Origin: Vreelandella salicampi
GTDB lineage: Bacteria > Pseudomonadota > Gammaproteobacteria > Pseudomonadales > Halomonadaceae
Length of the DNA stretch: 64,000 bases
Reading direction: 5' to 3'
Assembly: GCF_013415105.1 (NCBI RefSeq)
Contig: NZ_JACCDF010000001.1
Coordinates: 496,001-560,000 of the forward strand
Shown: positions 1 through 9,200 of the stretch, in pieces
Position numbering within the stretch: position 1 is the first letter of the stretch
How the letters are laid out: each line of letters begins with the position of its first letter
Position numbers and translations under genes: made by a program
The notes under the pieces: generated by a model
Told to the model about the DNA's origin: nothing
Seen by the model: the letters and a program-made list of their open reading frames with translations, nothing else
The model's database searches: none

Positions 1-399
1 GGTCACCACGCCGCCCACATGCCCCATGGGAACCGGCGTTGCCCCCTCGGCCAGCATATGAAACACCGGTGGAGCGCCGGGATCTTCGGGCCGAAACCAG
101 TGCCAGCGGCCAAGATTGTCGATTACCCAGCGCTTGGCGGCCTCTGTTTGCGTCCAGTTGGGTATTGCATTCGGAATCGAGGGATCGGGAGCCAGAGCCG
201 TCATGGCGCAAGATCGACAGAAGGCGCCCTGCTTAGGAGCGATCCAGTTACAACCGATCACCTCACGGTTGGCACAGAAAGGCGGCATGGGCAAAAAGGC
301 CCGCGCCTGTGGATCGTAAGCGACAGGGAAGCCATCAGCGGTCACCAGGTTATCAAACCAGAGTGAACCAGAGCCGACAGGATTGGAAAAAACGCGCAT
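1..399 (-). CDS. Putative zinc-binding metallopeptidase (Peptidase_Mx-like), N-terminal part, cut by window edge
   Basis: The reverse strand from an ATG at 399 stays open for 133 codons to the window edge, so only the N-terminus is seen. It shows a zinc-ribbon-like set of cysteines (C42, C50, C61, C64, the last two as CRSC), then NAIPNW and an EAAKRW stretch. This layout matches my memory of the putative zinc-binding metallopeptidase family (COG4307), whose HExxH catalytic site lies further downstream, outside the window. A good ribosome site (GGAGG on the minus strand, 409-413) precedes the ATG. The metallopeptidase role rests on family resemblance only, since the catalytic half is not visible. 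Confidence 0.65.
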   Translation of the reverse strand, partial: MRVFSNPVGSGSLWFDNLVTADGFPVAYDPQARAFLPMPPFCANREVIGCNWIAPKQGAFCRSCAMTALAPDPSIPNAIPNWTQTEAAKRWVIDNLGRWHWFRPEDPGAPPVFHMLAEGATPVPMGHVGGVVT

Positions 400-662
400 G
401 AGTTAGGCCCTCCAGGGGAGATGTCATTTCAGTGTGGGCGTTCCCGCCATGAAAAGTCTAGGAGTTTAGGCAATACTAAACTTCCACTCTCCCCAGTAAG
501 GTAACAATGGCAAAATGCTGGGAACGCTTGATAAGAGCCTTATCCGCCGTCAACGATGGCTGAGAAATGCTTCATCTTCTTGCGTGCCTTGATCATTCGA
601 CGTTAGTGCGGTCGTGTTTACAGCAATTTGTGCGGCTTTTCGTCAAAAAGTGAGAGTAACGT

Positions 663-1577
663 ATGGGACAACATCACGGTCACCACCACATTGATCCTGC
701 CTCTGGCGACCGACGTGTGACTATCTCCATCTGGGCCAACGGGTTATTGACCATCGCCCAGATTATTGGGGGTATATTAGCGGGGAGCCTCTCGCTCATT
801 GCGGATGCGCTGCATAATTTTTCCGATATGGCCGCACTTGTCATTGCGTTCGCAGCCCGCAAAATTGCGAGGCGACCGGCAGACGCCCAGATGACGTTTG
901 GCTATGGCCGAATCGAAATTGTGGCGGCACTGGTCAACTACACCACGCTCATTCTCGTCGGCGTCTATCTGATCTATGAAGGTGCCATGCGCATGATCGA
1001 CCCACCCGAAATTCAGGGCTGGATGATCGTGATCATTGGTGGCGTTGCCCTTGCAGTCGATGCCCTCACGGCGCTCCTCACGTGGTCAATGCAAAAAGAT
1101 AGCGTCAATATTCGCGCCCTGTTTCTGCATAACCTCTCCGATGCGTTTGCTTCTGTCGCGGTGATCATTGGCGGTTCCCTTATCCTATTGTACGACATGC
1201 GCTGGGTAGATCCCGCGATTACCATCGGTATTGCCGTCTATATTCTTTATCTCGCCTTTGCCGAGATTGGCGGCCCGATCCGTACACTGATGCTGGGCTC
1301 ACCGCCCGATATTGATGGACAAGCCGTCATTGACGCGATGCGTGACGCCGAAGGTGTGATAGAAGTTCATCACGTTCATTTATGGCAAATGCAAGAAGAT
1401 GCCGTCGCGCTTGATTGCCACGTGGTGATCACGGAATCCGGCTGGCAGCAGCTTGAGACGATCAAGGCCGATATAAAAACGCGACTTAAAGAGCGCTTTG
1501 GCATAGCCCACTCGAGTTTAGAGTTTGAGCATATCGACCACATTCATAAAAATGCCAACCTCTACGGGCATGGTTAG
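663..1577 (+). CDS. Cation diffusion facilitator, Zn(II)-type exporter (CzcD/ZitB-like)
   Basis: This 304-residue inner-membrane protein exchanges protons for divalent metal. The N-terminus is histidine-rich (H4, H5, H7-H9). About six hydrophobic segments span residues 20-210, and a cytoplasmic ferredoxin-like C-terminal domain follows, with the metal-dimer signature HHVHLWQ. HNFSD (51-55) in TM2 and HNLSD (156-160) in TM5 supply the H and D ligands that in this family favour Zn(II) or Cd(II) over Mn or Fe. Length is typical. It stands alone, with 263 bases of shared upstream region facing the divergent peptidase gene; no regulator is adjacent. Confidence 0.92.
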   Translation: MGQHHGHHHIDPASGDRRVTISIWANGLLTIAQIIGGILAGSLSLIADALHNFSDMAALVIAFAARKIARRPADAQMTFGYGRIEIVAALVNYTTLILVGVYLIYEGAMRMIDPPEIQGWMIVIIGGVALAVDALTALLTWSMQKDSVNIRALFLHNLSDAFASVAVIIGGSLILLYDMRWVDPAITIGIAVYILYLAFAEIGGPIRTLMLGSPPDIDGQAVIDAMRDAEGVIEVHHVHLWQMQEDAVALDCHVVITESGWQQLETIKADIKTRLKERFGIAHSSLEFEHIDHIHKNANLYGHG

Positions 1578-1694
1578 TCTTGGCATACGGCATGGACGTG
1601 AAGCCGTCTCATCATGTTGGAACGACGAATCGCGTCTACGCTTGCTGAACAAACATTCAAAAAAACCCTTCACCCTGCGAATATAGGTGCCTCA

Positions 1695-2627
1695 ATGAAA
1701 CAACTCACTAAAACGCTCCCTGTTGCACTCCTTACTGCCGCTGCCTTTCCTGCTATCGGCCACGCGAGCACTCCCGCGCTTGAAGAACAACTTGCCGAGC
1801 TGCAGCACTTTCAAGTCATCGCCCACCGCGGCGCCAGCGGCCACGCGCCGGAAAGCACCATGGCGGCCTTTGAGATGGCCCATGAGTGGGACGTCGATTA
1901 CCTGGAGTTGGACGCCCAGCTATCGTCCGATGGTGAAGTGGTGGTGTTTCATGATGACACCATCGACCGCACCAGTGACGGCGAAGGCGCGATCAACGAC
2001 TACACCCTGGAAGAGCTGAAAGCGCTGGATACCGGCACCTGGTTCAACGAGGCAAACCCCGATAGCGCCAGCGATGACTTTGCAGGGGCGAAGATGCTCA
2101 CCCTGGATGAGCTCTTCGAGCGCTTTGGCCACGATGCCCGCTACTACATCGAGACCAAGTCGCCGCAGCTGAACCCGGGCCTGGAAGAAGCCCTGGTGGA
2201 AAAGCTGGAAGAGCACGACATGATCGAGAACGGTCGCGTCCTGGTGCAGTCCTTCGAGCAGGACAGCCTGTTGAAAGTGCAGGAATTGAACGACGACGTG
2301 CCGCTGATCCAGCTAGTGTGGTACTACCCCAGCGAAGAAGACAATTCGAAACTGGTGGAATGGACGAACGTAACGCCAGGGACCTCTGAGATTACCGATG
2401 AAGACTTCCAGGCAGTCGCCGACTACGCCGTGGGCATTGGCACCAACTACCTTTATGACGGTCAGCCAGTGATTGACGCCGACTTTATCCAGCAAGCCCA
2501 GGAAAACGGCCTGCCGGTACACGTCTATACCATCAACGAAACCGAGGAAATGGAGCGTCTGATGGACATGGGCGTCAACGGTCTGTTCACCAACTACCCT
2601 GACCGCCTGTTGGAACTTGTCGAGTAA
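1695..2627 (+). CDS. Secreted glycerophosphodiester phosphodiesterase
   Basis: It hydrolyses glycerophosphodiesters to glycerol-3-phosphate and an alcohol, probably in the periplasm. Starting at ATG 1695 gives 310 residues and a clean signal peptide (basic KQLTK, hydrophobic core, likely cleavage near AIGHA-S). An upstream in-frame ATG at 1614 would add 27 residues and bury the signal, so it was rejected. The GDPD signature is complete: HRG (44-46), E53, E71 and D73 (YLELD) and HDD (86-88), which are the catalytic histidines and metal ligands of this family. The gene ends in front of a strong hairpin terminator. Confidence 0.92.
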   Translation: MKQLTKTLPVALLTAAAFPAIGHASTPALEEQLAELQHFQVIAHRGASGHAPESTMAAFEMAHEWDVDYLELDAQLSSDGEVVVFHDDTIDRTSDGEGAINDYTLEELKALDTGTWFNEANPDSASDDFAGAKMLTLDELFERFGHDARYYIETKSPQLNPGLEEALVEKLEEHDMIENGRVLVQSFEQDSLLKVQELNDDVPLIQLVWYYPSEEDNSKLVEWTNVTPGTSEITDEDFQAVADYAVGIGTNYLYDGQPVIDADFIQQAQENGLPVHVYTINETEEMERLMDMGVNGLFTNYPDRLLELVE

Positions 2628-2648
2628 CCACCGCTTCACGCTCTATCG

Positions 2649-2675
2649 CACCCGGCCGAGGCCGGGTGTTTTTTT
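2649..2675 (+). terminator. Rho-independent terminator after the GDPD gene
   Basis: A perfect 9-bp stem (CACCCGGCC / GGCCGGGTG) with a 2-base loop is followed by seven T residues. It lies 22 bases after the GDPD stop codon and just before the convergent DapA-family gene. Confidence 0.93.
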
Positions 2676-2680
2676 GCACC

Positions 2681-3574
2681 TCACACCAGAGACAGCTGCT
2701 CTATCACCTTCACCACCCTTTCCCTGGCGCTGCCCTGCAGCGTCTTGAGCGGCAGGGGCAAACACGGGTGACTCACCCTGCCCGTGATTTCGGCCATGGT
2801 GGCAATGACCCTCAAGCTACCGCCGTAGTCGCGATAAAGCGCCCAAAGTGATTCAAGTTCACAGTTGATAGCCTGCGCTTTGTCAGGTTCTCCTGCCTGA
2901 GCCGCGCGGGTGATCGCCAGCGCTGTCTCGGGAAACAAACCACCCAAGACCGAGTACCATGCATCGCAGCCGGCACTGAGCCCTGCCGCGGCCATCGGAT
3001 CACCGCTGATGCCGATGGTGACATCGCCAGGTATTAATGCGCGCAACCGCTCAACTCGCTCCCGCACGGCGGCCTGGTTGCCTGCGACCGGGGGAATCTT
3101 AATGGAATGAACCTGCGATAGTTGCGCGATGCGGCCATGCAGTTCGTCGCTGAACGTAAAATGCGTGGTACCGGGGTTATCGTAAACGCAGAGCGGCACG
3201 CTGAGCGATTGGCCTACCGTCTCATAAAGGCCATAGACTTCGTCATTGGTGAGCGTTTGGTAAGAAACCGGTGCCAACAACACGCCACTAGCACCTGCCA
3301 GTTGGGCGTTTTCTGCGTGGATTAACACATCCCGAGTACGCAGTGCACCAATGCCAACGATAACCGGCACCTTGTCGGCGCTCGCCACAGCAAGCTGGGT
3401 AACGCGAGCACGCTCCGCTTGGCTTAAATAGGCATAGCTGCCGGTGGATCCTAGCGCCCCGATGGAATCCACCTCTGCCTCGGCTAAGTGTTCGACTAAC
3501 CGGATAAACTCGCGTTCTTGGAGCCCCTGCTCATTCATGGGGGTTAACGGAAAGGCGCTCAGGCCATGAAACAT
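2681..3574 (-). CDS. DapA-superfamily Schiff-base aldolase/lyase, substrate unknown
   Basis: This 297-residue TIM-barrel enzyme belongs to the dihydrodipicolinate synthase / N-acetylneuraminate lyase superfamily. The Schiff-base lysine is K159 (HSIKIPP), the catalytic tyrosine Y131 (YDNPG) and the loop GSTGS (42-46). The arginine that binds the distal carboxylate in true DapA (the R of NVPSRT) is a threonine here (YDNPGTT), so lysine biosynthesis is unlikely; a keto-sugar acid or hydroxyproline-type substrate is more plausible but unproven. A strong AGGAG precedes the ATG. The DUF2306 gene lies 13 bases upstream, suggesting one transcript. Confidence 0.85.
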   Translation of the reverse strand: MFHGLSAFPLTPMNEQGLQEREFIRLVEHLAEAEVDSIGALGSTGSYAYLSQAERARVTQLAVASADKVPVIVGIGALRTRDVLIHAENAQLAGASGVLLAPVSYQTLTNDEVYGLYETVGQSLSVPLCVYDNPGTTHFTFSDELHGRIAQLSQVHSIKIPPVAGNQAAVRERVERLRALIPGDVTIGISGDPMAAAGLSAGCDAWYSVLGGLFPETALAITRAAQAGEPDKAQAINCELESLWALYRDYGGSLRVIATMAEITGRVSHPCLPLPLKTLQGSARERVVKVIEQLSLV

Positions 3575-3587
3575 TACCTACTCCTAA

Positions 3588-3959
3588 TTACCAAATACCC
3601 AGTTGCGTTGAAACCCATCGACCCGGCATTAACGTTCCAATAAAAGCCCCCACTAAGCCAAAATAAGCGCCTTGCATCCAACGTTGATGGCCTCTTATCT
3701 GACCTTTTGATATCGCGATAAGCGCCAAGGTTAGCGAGACAAGCATCCAAAGCGATAACAAATGTATTGGGCCGAAATGCCCAACCAGGGGCAGCACCCC
3801 ACCACCTAACCAGAATGAGCTTAGCGCTGATGCCGCCATCAATGAAACCCACATCCCCCCCAGTAATTGATGTAACCGAGTTCCTTTGCGACCCAGCAGT
3901 ACCAATGCCCCTAACGCTAGCCCAAGAAACGAGGCCCATATATGCAATATCAGCATCAT
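3588..3959 (-). CDS. DUF2306-like small membrane protein
   Basis: This 123-residue protein has four predicted membrane helices (about residues 2-22, 34-54, 62-82 and 95-115), with RLHQLLGGMW between the first two and RGHQRWMQG before the last. The conserved His/Arg pattern is typical of DUF2306 membrane proteins, whose function is unknown. I start it at 3959 because GGGGA sits just upstream; a longer reading from 4040 lacks a ribosome site and would run through the inverted repeat at 3981-4028. It is divergent from the PadR regulator and probably its target. Confidence 0.7.
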   Translation of the reverse strand: MMLILHIWASFLGLALGALVLLGRKGTRLHQLLGGMWVSLMAASALSSFWLGGGVLPLVGHFGPIHLLSLWMLVSLTLALIAISKGQIRGHQRWMQGAYFGLVGAFIGTLMPGRWVSTQLGIW

Positions 3960-3980
3960 TGTTTCCCCATATAGTGCCAC

Positions 3981-4028
3981 TTGTTGCATATTAGCTAGCG
4001 TAGTATTGGCAGACTTGATATGCAACAA
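3981..4028. promoter_or_regulatory. Perfect 11-bp inverted repeat, candidate PadR operator
   Basis: TTGTTGCATAT (3981-3991) and ATATGCAACAA (4018-4028) are exact reverse complements separated by 26 bases, in the gap between the DUF2306 gene and the PadR gene. PadR proteins usually bind dyads in their own divergent promoter, so autoregulation plus control of the DUF2306/DapA pair is the natural reading. A related half-site (TGCATAACAA) follows at 4031-4040. Confidence 0.55.
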
Positions 4029-4057
4029 TATGCATAACAAATACAGTAGGGTAATTT

Positions 4058-4585
4058 ATGGCACTAAAAGCTGTACTGCTTATTACACTGCAACGAGAAC
4101 CCGGCTCTGGATACGATGTGCTGCAGCGTTTTAAAACCGGACTTGCCCACGTTTGGCATGCAAGTCATCAACAGATTTACCGAGAGCTGGATAAGCTGCA
4201 CATGGCGGAATTGCTTAGCTGCGAAACTATTCCGCAACAAGACCGCCCGGACCGCAAGGTCTACCGCATCACTGAGGAGGGCGTTGCATTTTTGGAAACG
4301 TGGTTGGCGGAGCCGCTCGGTCCTCAGCCAGTCCGCTCGCCGTTGTTCGCAAAATTTTTTGCCTGGGAACGATGGCCAGATGAGGCTAGGCACGCAGAAT
4401 TGTTAGCCCTTCGTGAATCACTTAACGTGAGGTTGAGGAGCTACCAAGCCATTGAGGCAACGTGGTTTGCTGACCCGGCATCACTGACTGCCGAGGAACG
4501 AGCGCCCTGGCACACACTTCGCCTAGGCCAGCGACTGACTCAAACATGGCTAACCTGGATTGATGAAGTGCTAACTGACGGCTAG
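4058..4585 (+). CDS. PadR-family transcriptional regulator
   Basis: This 175-residue protein has an N-terminal winged helix (residues 1-80: LKAVLLITL..GSGYDVLQRF, the recognition region HQQIYRELDKL, and the wing RKVYRITEEG). The C-terminal helical dimerisation domain follows from about residue 95. It begins directly at the winged helix, as PadR proteins do. It is transcribed away from the DUF2306/DapA pair, with an inverted repeat between them, so it probably represses those genes in response to a small molecule. The inducer cannot be read from the sequence. Confidence 0.9.
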   Translation: MALKAVLLITLQREPGSGYDVLQRFKTGLAHVWHASHQQIYRELDKLHMAELLSCETIPQQDRPDRKVYRITEEGVAFLETWLAEPLGPQPVRSPLFAKFFAWERWPDEARHAELLALRESLNVRLRSYQAIEATWFADPASLTAEERAPWHTLRLGQRLTQTWLTWIDEVLTDG

Positions 4586-4591
4586 CAGCAA

Positions 4592-5221
4592 TCAGCTAGA
4601 CGTTGACCGCTGAAAATCGTTAACCGAGATACAGGCAAATTTTTCCAGAAAAAACACGAGCGATTCAGGATGGTGGAAGCGTTCGCTAAAGGCTTCCTGA
4701 CCTTCCGGCGAGTGGCGGGTAATGTTGGCTTCGTACTCATTACCCACTTTAAACACGTTGGCGTGGTTTTCGCGCTCGCCTTCTCGGTGGATCGCGGTGA
4801 GCGCCGTTTGTTGATGGAACATAGCGCGCAAACGACTGGCGGCGTTTCGCTCTTCTTCCGTGGCCCATAACGGCTGATCCCGGTTACCGTAGTGGTAAAG
4901 CACCATGGCCAGTAACAGCGCAAAAATGCTGCTGATCAGCATCCAGGTGAGGGTCACGCTCGATACCGGCACCAACGCTATGACCACCAGCTGTGCAACG
5001 CCACCCACCGCCAAGGCGACGGCCAGCGGACGCCACATACGCGGGCTCATGACGCTGCGCTGAAGGCTTGTCCCCCACAGCCCCAACACGGCAAAAAAAC
5101 CGACGACCAGATAGACCGCTGCCAACGGTGTACCGCCGCCCATCAGCACAGCGACAATACCGATTACCAGCAATAGACTGTAGAACGCTGCCAGTAGGCA
5201 GTAGGCACGCTTTAAGGTCAT
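4592..5221 (-). CDS. Uncharacterised four-helix membrane protein with soluble tail
   Basis: The protein has 209 residues. Four hydrophobic segments lie at about 4-28, 32-50, 67-90 and 93-113, followed by a ~95-residue hydrophilic tail (about 115-209) ending NDFQRSTSS. I choose ATG 5221 because AGGAG lies just before it; the longer reading from 5290 adds 23 residues without a ribosome site. No family is recognised. It converges on the PadR gene with a 6-base gap and shows no sign of belonging to an operon. Confidence 0.65.
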   Translation of the reverse strand: MTLKRAYCLLAAFYSLLLVIGIVAVLMGGGTPLAAVYLVVGFFAVLGLWGTSLQRSVMSPRMWRPLAVALAVGGVAQLVVIALVPVSSVTLTWMLISSIFALLLAMVLYHYGNRDQPLWATEEERNAASRLRAMFHQQTALTAIHREGERENHANVFKVGNEYEANITRHSPEGQEAFSERFHHPESLVFFLEKFACISVNDFQRSTSS

Positions 5222-5365
5222 AGGGGTCTCCTGAACATCGCAGTTGTTGTGTAGACATCTTGTTCCTCGGAGTATAGCCAATTCATCCAAGCGTGCCCGC
5301 AGGCCTGAGGTTTGTTCCCCCCATGGGTTATCAACGTTATACGGCGGCCAACCACTTGGGATCAG

Positions 5366-6286
5366 CTAGGTTTGATCTTTAATGGAGATGTCTTTGTCGC
5401 CACGAATTTGGGCGTGGCTGATCAGCGCGAAGATAAACGTGCCGCCAATCACATTGCCCACCAGCGTTGGCAAGCCGAATTGGAACAGCAGTTCATGCCA
5501 GTTGATATTACCCACCAGCAGCAGGTAAACCGCCTCGCTGGCCCCGACCACAATATGGGTGAACCCACCGATCGCCATGACATAGGTGATGATGATGATA
5601 ATCCATACTTTGGCTTCCCCTGCAGCAGGGATCAGCCACACCAGGGTGGCAACCATCCAGCCGGCAAGAATTGCTTTGGCGAACATTTCGTAGGGCGAAT
5701 TTTCCATAATGTGCTCGCCCAAGGTAATAAACGCTTTGTGGGTAGCGTCGTCGAACATCGGCATGTACAAAAAAGTAACGGCAGATATCGCCGCACCCGC
5801 CAAGTTGCCGAATAACACCACGCTCCAAAGCCGTCCCAGGGAACCAAGGCTCTTCCGCGTTGGCTGGCTCATAACGGGCAAGACGGCTGTGACGGTATTT
5901 TCGGTGAAAAGCTGTTGGCGGGCCAAAATCACGGCAATAAACCCAATGGTGTAACCCAGGCATTCCACTAAGAACCCCACATCGCTATCGGGCAGTTTGG
6001 CGTGCATGATGCCGCGCGCCACCATGGAAAAGCTCATCGATATGCCTGCAGCCACCGCCGAGAGCAACAGCGCCATCGACCCGCGCGCCAATTCTTTTTG
6101 GCCATCCAAACGCAGGCGCTGGTGAACCGCCGCCGCCTGGGACGGGAGTTCATGGGGTTTATCGTTACGGGTACGGTGAGAACTGTGCTTGGTGTCGGCG
6201 CTTTTGTCTGAGCCTTCTTGCTCATCGCCCGAGTCGGCGTCTAAGCCCCCTTCAAAATCATCTTCCGCTTGTTCTTCCTCACTCAT
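5366..6286 (-). CDS. Formate/nitrite transporter family (FNT) channel with acidic N-terminal extension
   Basis: This 306-residue protein has an FNT core with about six membrane helices from residue 65 onward (SMALLLSAVAAGISMSF; the FGNLAGAA segment; GGFTHIVVGASEA; FGLPTLVGNVIGGT). FNT proteins form pentameric channels for small monovalent anions such as formate, nitrite or hydrosulfide. The sequence is closest in feel to the YfdC-like branch, where the substrate is undefined. About 60 very acidic, charged residues (DDFEGGLDADSGDEQEGSD and on) precede the core, longer than in classic FocA. The FNT call is firm; the substrate is not. Confidence 0.85.
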   Translation of the reverse strand: MSEEEQAEDDFEGGLDADSGDEQEGSDKSADTKHSSHRTRNDKPHELPSQAAAVHQRLRLDGQKELARGSMALLLSAVAAGISMSFSMVARGIMHAKLPDSDVGFLVECLGYTIGFIAVILARQQLFTENTVTAVLPVMSQPTRKSLGSLGRLWSVVLFGNLAGAAISAVTFLYMPMFDDATHKAFITLGEHIMENSPYEMFAKAILAGWMVATLVWLIPAAGEAKVWIIIIITYVMAIGGFTHIVVGASEAVYLLLVGNINWHELLFQFGLPTLVGNVIGGTFIFALISHAQIRGDKDISIKDQT

Positions 6287-6524
6287 GCTGTGCGTCCTGT
6301 GCCAACGATACGAAATAGAGGAACATACACTTTTAAGCGTAGTGGTAGCTCAGCTAATTGGATAGCCAGCGCCCATTTACTGAACCCGTGTTAAGCCACC
6401 AATTACTCAGATACAAAAACCAGCTTTTACGTTGCATTAAAATGCCGATGGCACAACGCAGTTAGCCGTGTATCACGCTATACTTAGTCAATGACTCAAA
6501 TCGAACGCTACCATAGAAGCTTTT

Positions 6525-7292
6525 ATGACTGATTCATCACGCCAGCCTACCAGGCAACCTTGGAATCCTGAGGGGTACGCCCAGCATGCGAACTTCGCAC
6601 CCAATCAAGGTGATGAGGCATTAAGCATGCTTGCGCCCCAACAAGGCGAGCGAATTTTGGTGCTGGGCTGCGGCGATGGCACGCTGATTGAGCGCATCGC
6701 CAAACGCGGGGCCGAGGTCGTGGGGGTAGATACCGCGAAAGAACGGGTCGCCACTGCGCAAGAGCGCGGGGTGGATGCCCGTGTTATGGATGCCTACCAA
6801 ATGACCTTTGATCACGAGTTTGATGCGGTATTTAGCTACGGACTGCTGCACTGGATGCTTGATCCGCAAACAGTATTGGCAGGCGTTAAGCGGGCGCTAA
6901 AACCCGGCGGACGCTTTGTGGCCGAATTTGGCGGACATGGCAATACTGCGGCGATTTGCACGGCGCTGATCGCTGCGCTGCAGTTTCGTGGCATTAGCAC
7001 CCATGGGCGCTACCCGTGGTATTTCCCCACGCCGGATGAGTATCGGCATGTATTGGAAACCGTTGGGTTTAAGGTCAAGAGTCTTGCGCTAGTACCATCC
7101 CCGAAAATTTTACCCCCGGGGATGGAGCGCTGGCTAACACATTTTGCCGAACCGTTTATACACGGCCTTGAAGAGGATCTGCGCTTCACGATTATCGATA
7201 ACGCGCTTCTGACTTTGGGCTACACCCTACACGATGGCTATGACAATTGGACGGCGGATTACGTCTATATAAGAGTCAGCGCCAGCGTCTAG
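6525..7292 (+). CDS. Class I SAM-dependent methyltransferase
   Basis: The protein has 255 residues. Motif I is ILVLGCGDGTLIERI (about 45-59), an acidic residue follows at the end of strand 2 (VVGVDTA), and the post-I region reads FDAVFSYGLLHWM. This arrangement is typical of UbiE/Tam-like small-molecule methyltransferases (trans-aconitate methyltransferase type). The substrate cannot be deduced. The gene is single, with a promoter-like TATACT near 6478-6483, and ends at a hairpin shared with the convergent chemoreceptor gene. Confidence 0.85.
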   Translation: MTDSSRQPTRQPWNPEGYAQHANFAPNQGDEALSMLAPQQGERILVLGCGDGTLIERIAKRGAEVVGVDTAKERVATAQERGVDARVMDAYQMTFDHEFDAVFSYGLLHWMLDPQTVLAGVKRALKPGGRFVAEFGGHGNTAAICTALIAALQFRGISTHGRYPWYFPTPDEYRHVLETVGFKVKSLALVPSPKILPPGMERWLTHFAEPFIHGLEEDLRFTIIDNALLTLGYTLHDGYDNWTADYVYIRVSASV

Positions 7293-7296
7293 ATGT

Positions 7297-7326
7297 CTTA
7301 CCCCGCCTCGTATGAGGCAGGGTAAG
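7297..7326. terminator. Hairpin between convergent genes
   Basis: CTTACCC-C-GCCTC and GAGGC-A-GGGTAAG form a 12-bp stem with one mismatch and a GTAT loop. It sits 4 bases after the methyltransferase stop and 10 bases before the chemoreceptor stop. The T-tract is poor on both strands, so termination strength is uncertain. Confidence 0.55.
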
Positions 7327-7336
7327 TCTTCGTGAT

Positions 7337-9019
7337 TTAGAACTCTTCCCACTCATCGTTATCATGTTGCGCTGGCACTGCCTGCTTGTCACGCGGGGGT
7401 TCTGGGCTTTCCTTTCGGGGCGCCGCCAGCACTGAGGCGTCCTTCGCGCCGACACTTTGTCGTGCCACGTCGTCACCCTGCTCTATCCGGAAGGTCGCCA
7501 TCAAGTCGGCCAGCTGTTTCGCTTGCCCCTCTAACGACACAGCAGCCACGTTGGTCTGCTGCACCAGGGCAGCATTTTGCTGGGTCACGGAGTCCATCTC
7601 GGTCAGTGCCGCATTGATTTGTTCAATACCGTTGTTTTGCTCACGCGTGGCGGTGGAAATCTCGCTCACTAGTGTGGTGACCTGACGGATGGAATCCACG
7701 GTATCGTTGATCGTCTCGCCGCTTCGCTCTGCTTGTGCCGCGCCCTGGTTGATCTGACCGGTGGTCGCTTCAATTAACTGCCGGATCTCTTTGGCCGAAT
7801 CAGCGCTGCGGCTTGCCAGCAAACGCACTTCGCTGGCGACAACGGCAAACCCCCTTCCCTGTTCACCGGCCCGTGCCGCCTCTACCGAGGCATTTAAGGC
7901 AAGAATATTGGTTTGAAAGGCAATGGAGTCAATCACACCGATGATGTCGTTGACGCGTTCAGCACTTATGGCGATATCCCGCATTAGCTGAACCGTATGA
8001 GATACCTCTTTGCCCCCGGCTTCGGCCGACTGCGAAGCCGCCACCGACAGTTGATCCGCTTCTTGGGCCGTTTCGGTATTGCGGCTAATCGCAGAAGCCA
8101 TTTGCTCCATGCTGGAGGCGGTTTGTTGTAGCGCTGAGGCTTGTTGCTCTGTCCGCGCTGAGAGATCTTGGCTACCCGCTGAAATATCGCCAGAGCCACT
8201 GAACACACTATCGCTATTTTCACGTAGCGAAGTCACCAGCGACTTAAGTTTGGTCTGCATAAAGGCTAACCCTTTATAGAGTTGCCCGACTTCATTTCGG
8301 CCTCGGTCTTCAATGTTTGCGGTTAAATCGCCGTTGGCAATCCGCTCAAAATGGCTAACCGCCTCGCGCAGTGGTGTCACCAGACCGCGCACAATCACCA
8401 TGCGCATGATCAGCGTTGCCAGTACGGCAATGACCAGCAGGATAATGGCGATCATCCCCACGATATTATTCAATGAGGAGACATTGTCCAACATGGTGTC
8501 GCTACGCTGGTTGGCGTATCCCGTAAACGCCAGCATGGCGTCATCGAAGGCAGCCCCCAGCTCACTTAACTCTTCCTGACGGAACTGGACTTGAAACGGC
8601 GCTGCGTCGAGTAGGGGAATGATACCCTCGGTGACGAAAGCATCGTAAGCCACCACCATATCCTCGACATATTCGCTGCGAGGGTCATCCTCAGCCAGCT
8701 CAACCTGGCGGAACTGCTCGAAACGCTCTTCGGCGGCTTCAACGGCAGCGCGAGCCATTTCCTGGCTTTCCTGGCCTTTGTCAGGGTTCCCCTGGGTGCT
8801 GAAGCTGGCGTAGCGGTCTAAAAACGTTTGAGCTCGTAGGGCATTGACTTGGGTACGGTTAGCGGCGTTCGCCAATTCTTCATTGTTAATGGCTAATTCG
8901 TGCAGTGCTTTTTCACTGGTAACGCTCGAGTAAAAGCTCAGCCCGCTAACCAACCCAATGATTAATAGCAATATCACCAGCGCAGCGGTTAGGCTCCATT
9001 TAATCGAAAGGTTATGCAT
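7337..9019 (-). CDS. Methyl-accepting chemotaxis protein
   Basis: This 560-residue transmembrane chemoreceptor signals to CheA/CheW. TM1 lies at about 10-30, a ~160-residue periplasmic helical bundle follows, TM2 is near 195-215, then HAMP (about 215-270) and a long cytoplasmic coiled coil with the hairpin tip region [20 protein letters not shown]. The last residues, NDEWEEF, match the NWETF-type pentapeptide that tethers CheR/CheB in some receptors. No ligand can be named. No che genes are nearby, so this is an orphan receptor locus. Confidence 0.95.
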   Translation of the reverse strand: MHNLSIKWSLTAALVILLLIIGLVSGLSFYSSVTSEKALHELAINNEELANAANRTQVNALRAQTFLDRYASFSTQGNPDKGQESQEMARAAVEAAEERFEQFRQVELAEDDPRSEYVEDMVVAYDAFVTEGIIPLLDAAPFQVQFRQEELSELGAAFDDAMLAFTGYANQRSDTMLDNVSSLNNIVGMIAIILLVIAVLATLIMRMVIVRGLVTPLREAVSHFERIANGDLTANIEDRGRNEVGQLYKGLAFMQTKLKSLVTSLRENSDSVFSGSGDISAGSQDLSARTEQQASALQQTASSMEQMASAISRNTETAQEADQLSVAASQSAEAGGKEVSHTVQLMRDIAISAERVNDIIGVIDSIAFQTNILALNASVEAARAGEQGRGFAVVASEVRLLASRSADSAKEIRQLIEATTGQINQGAAQAERSGETINDTVDSIRQVTTLVSEISTATREQNNGIEQINAALTEMDSVTQQNAALVQQTNVAAVSLEGQAKQLADLMATFRIEQGDDVARQSVGAKDASVLAAPRKESPEPPRDKQAVPAQHDNDEWEEF

Positions 9020-9120
9020 CCTGTTGATCCCTTTGCTTTTTTAGGTGTGAATATCAACGGCCATCGGCCAAGCCTGACCAATATGAAGTAACATTACCAA
9101 AATATAGACCTTAGACTAAT

Positions 9121-9158
9121 AAAAAACGCCACCGAGGGCACTCCCCCGATGGCGTTTT
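9121..9158 (-). terminator. Rho-independent terminator after the alcohol dehydrogenase
   Basis: Read on the minus strand, AAAACGCCA pairs with TGGCGTTTT around a GC-rich inner stem (CGGGGG / CCCTCGG), and T residues follow (the A run 9121-9126 on the plus strand). It lies about 40 bases after the dehydrogenase stop. Confidence 0.9.
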
Positions 9159-9200
9159 CAGCAGCATCTACCGCGCCGCTGCTAGTTTTTCTCTATGGTT

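Noticed and set aside
19-366. Plus-strand open frames at the window start
   Set aside because: They overlap the reverse-strand peptidase gene, which has family motifs and a ribosome site; the plus-strand frames show none.
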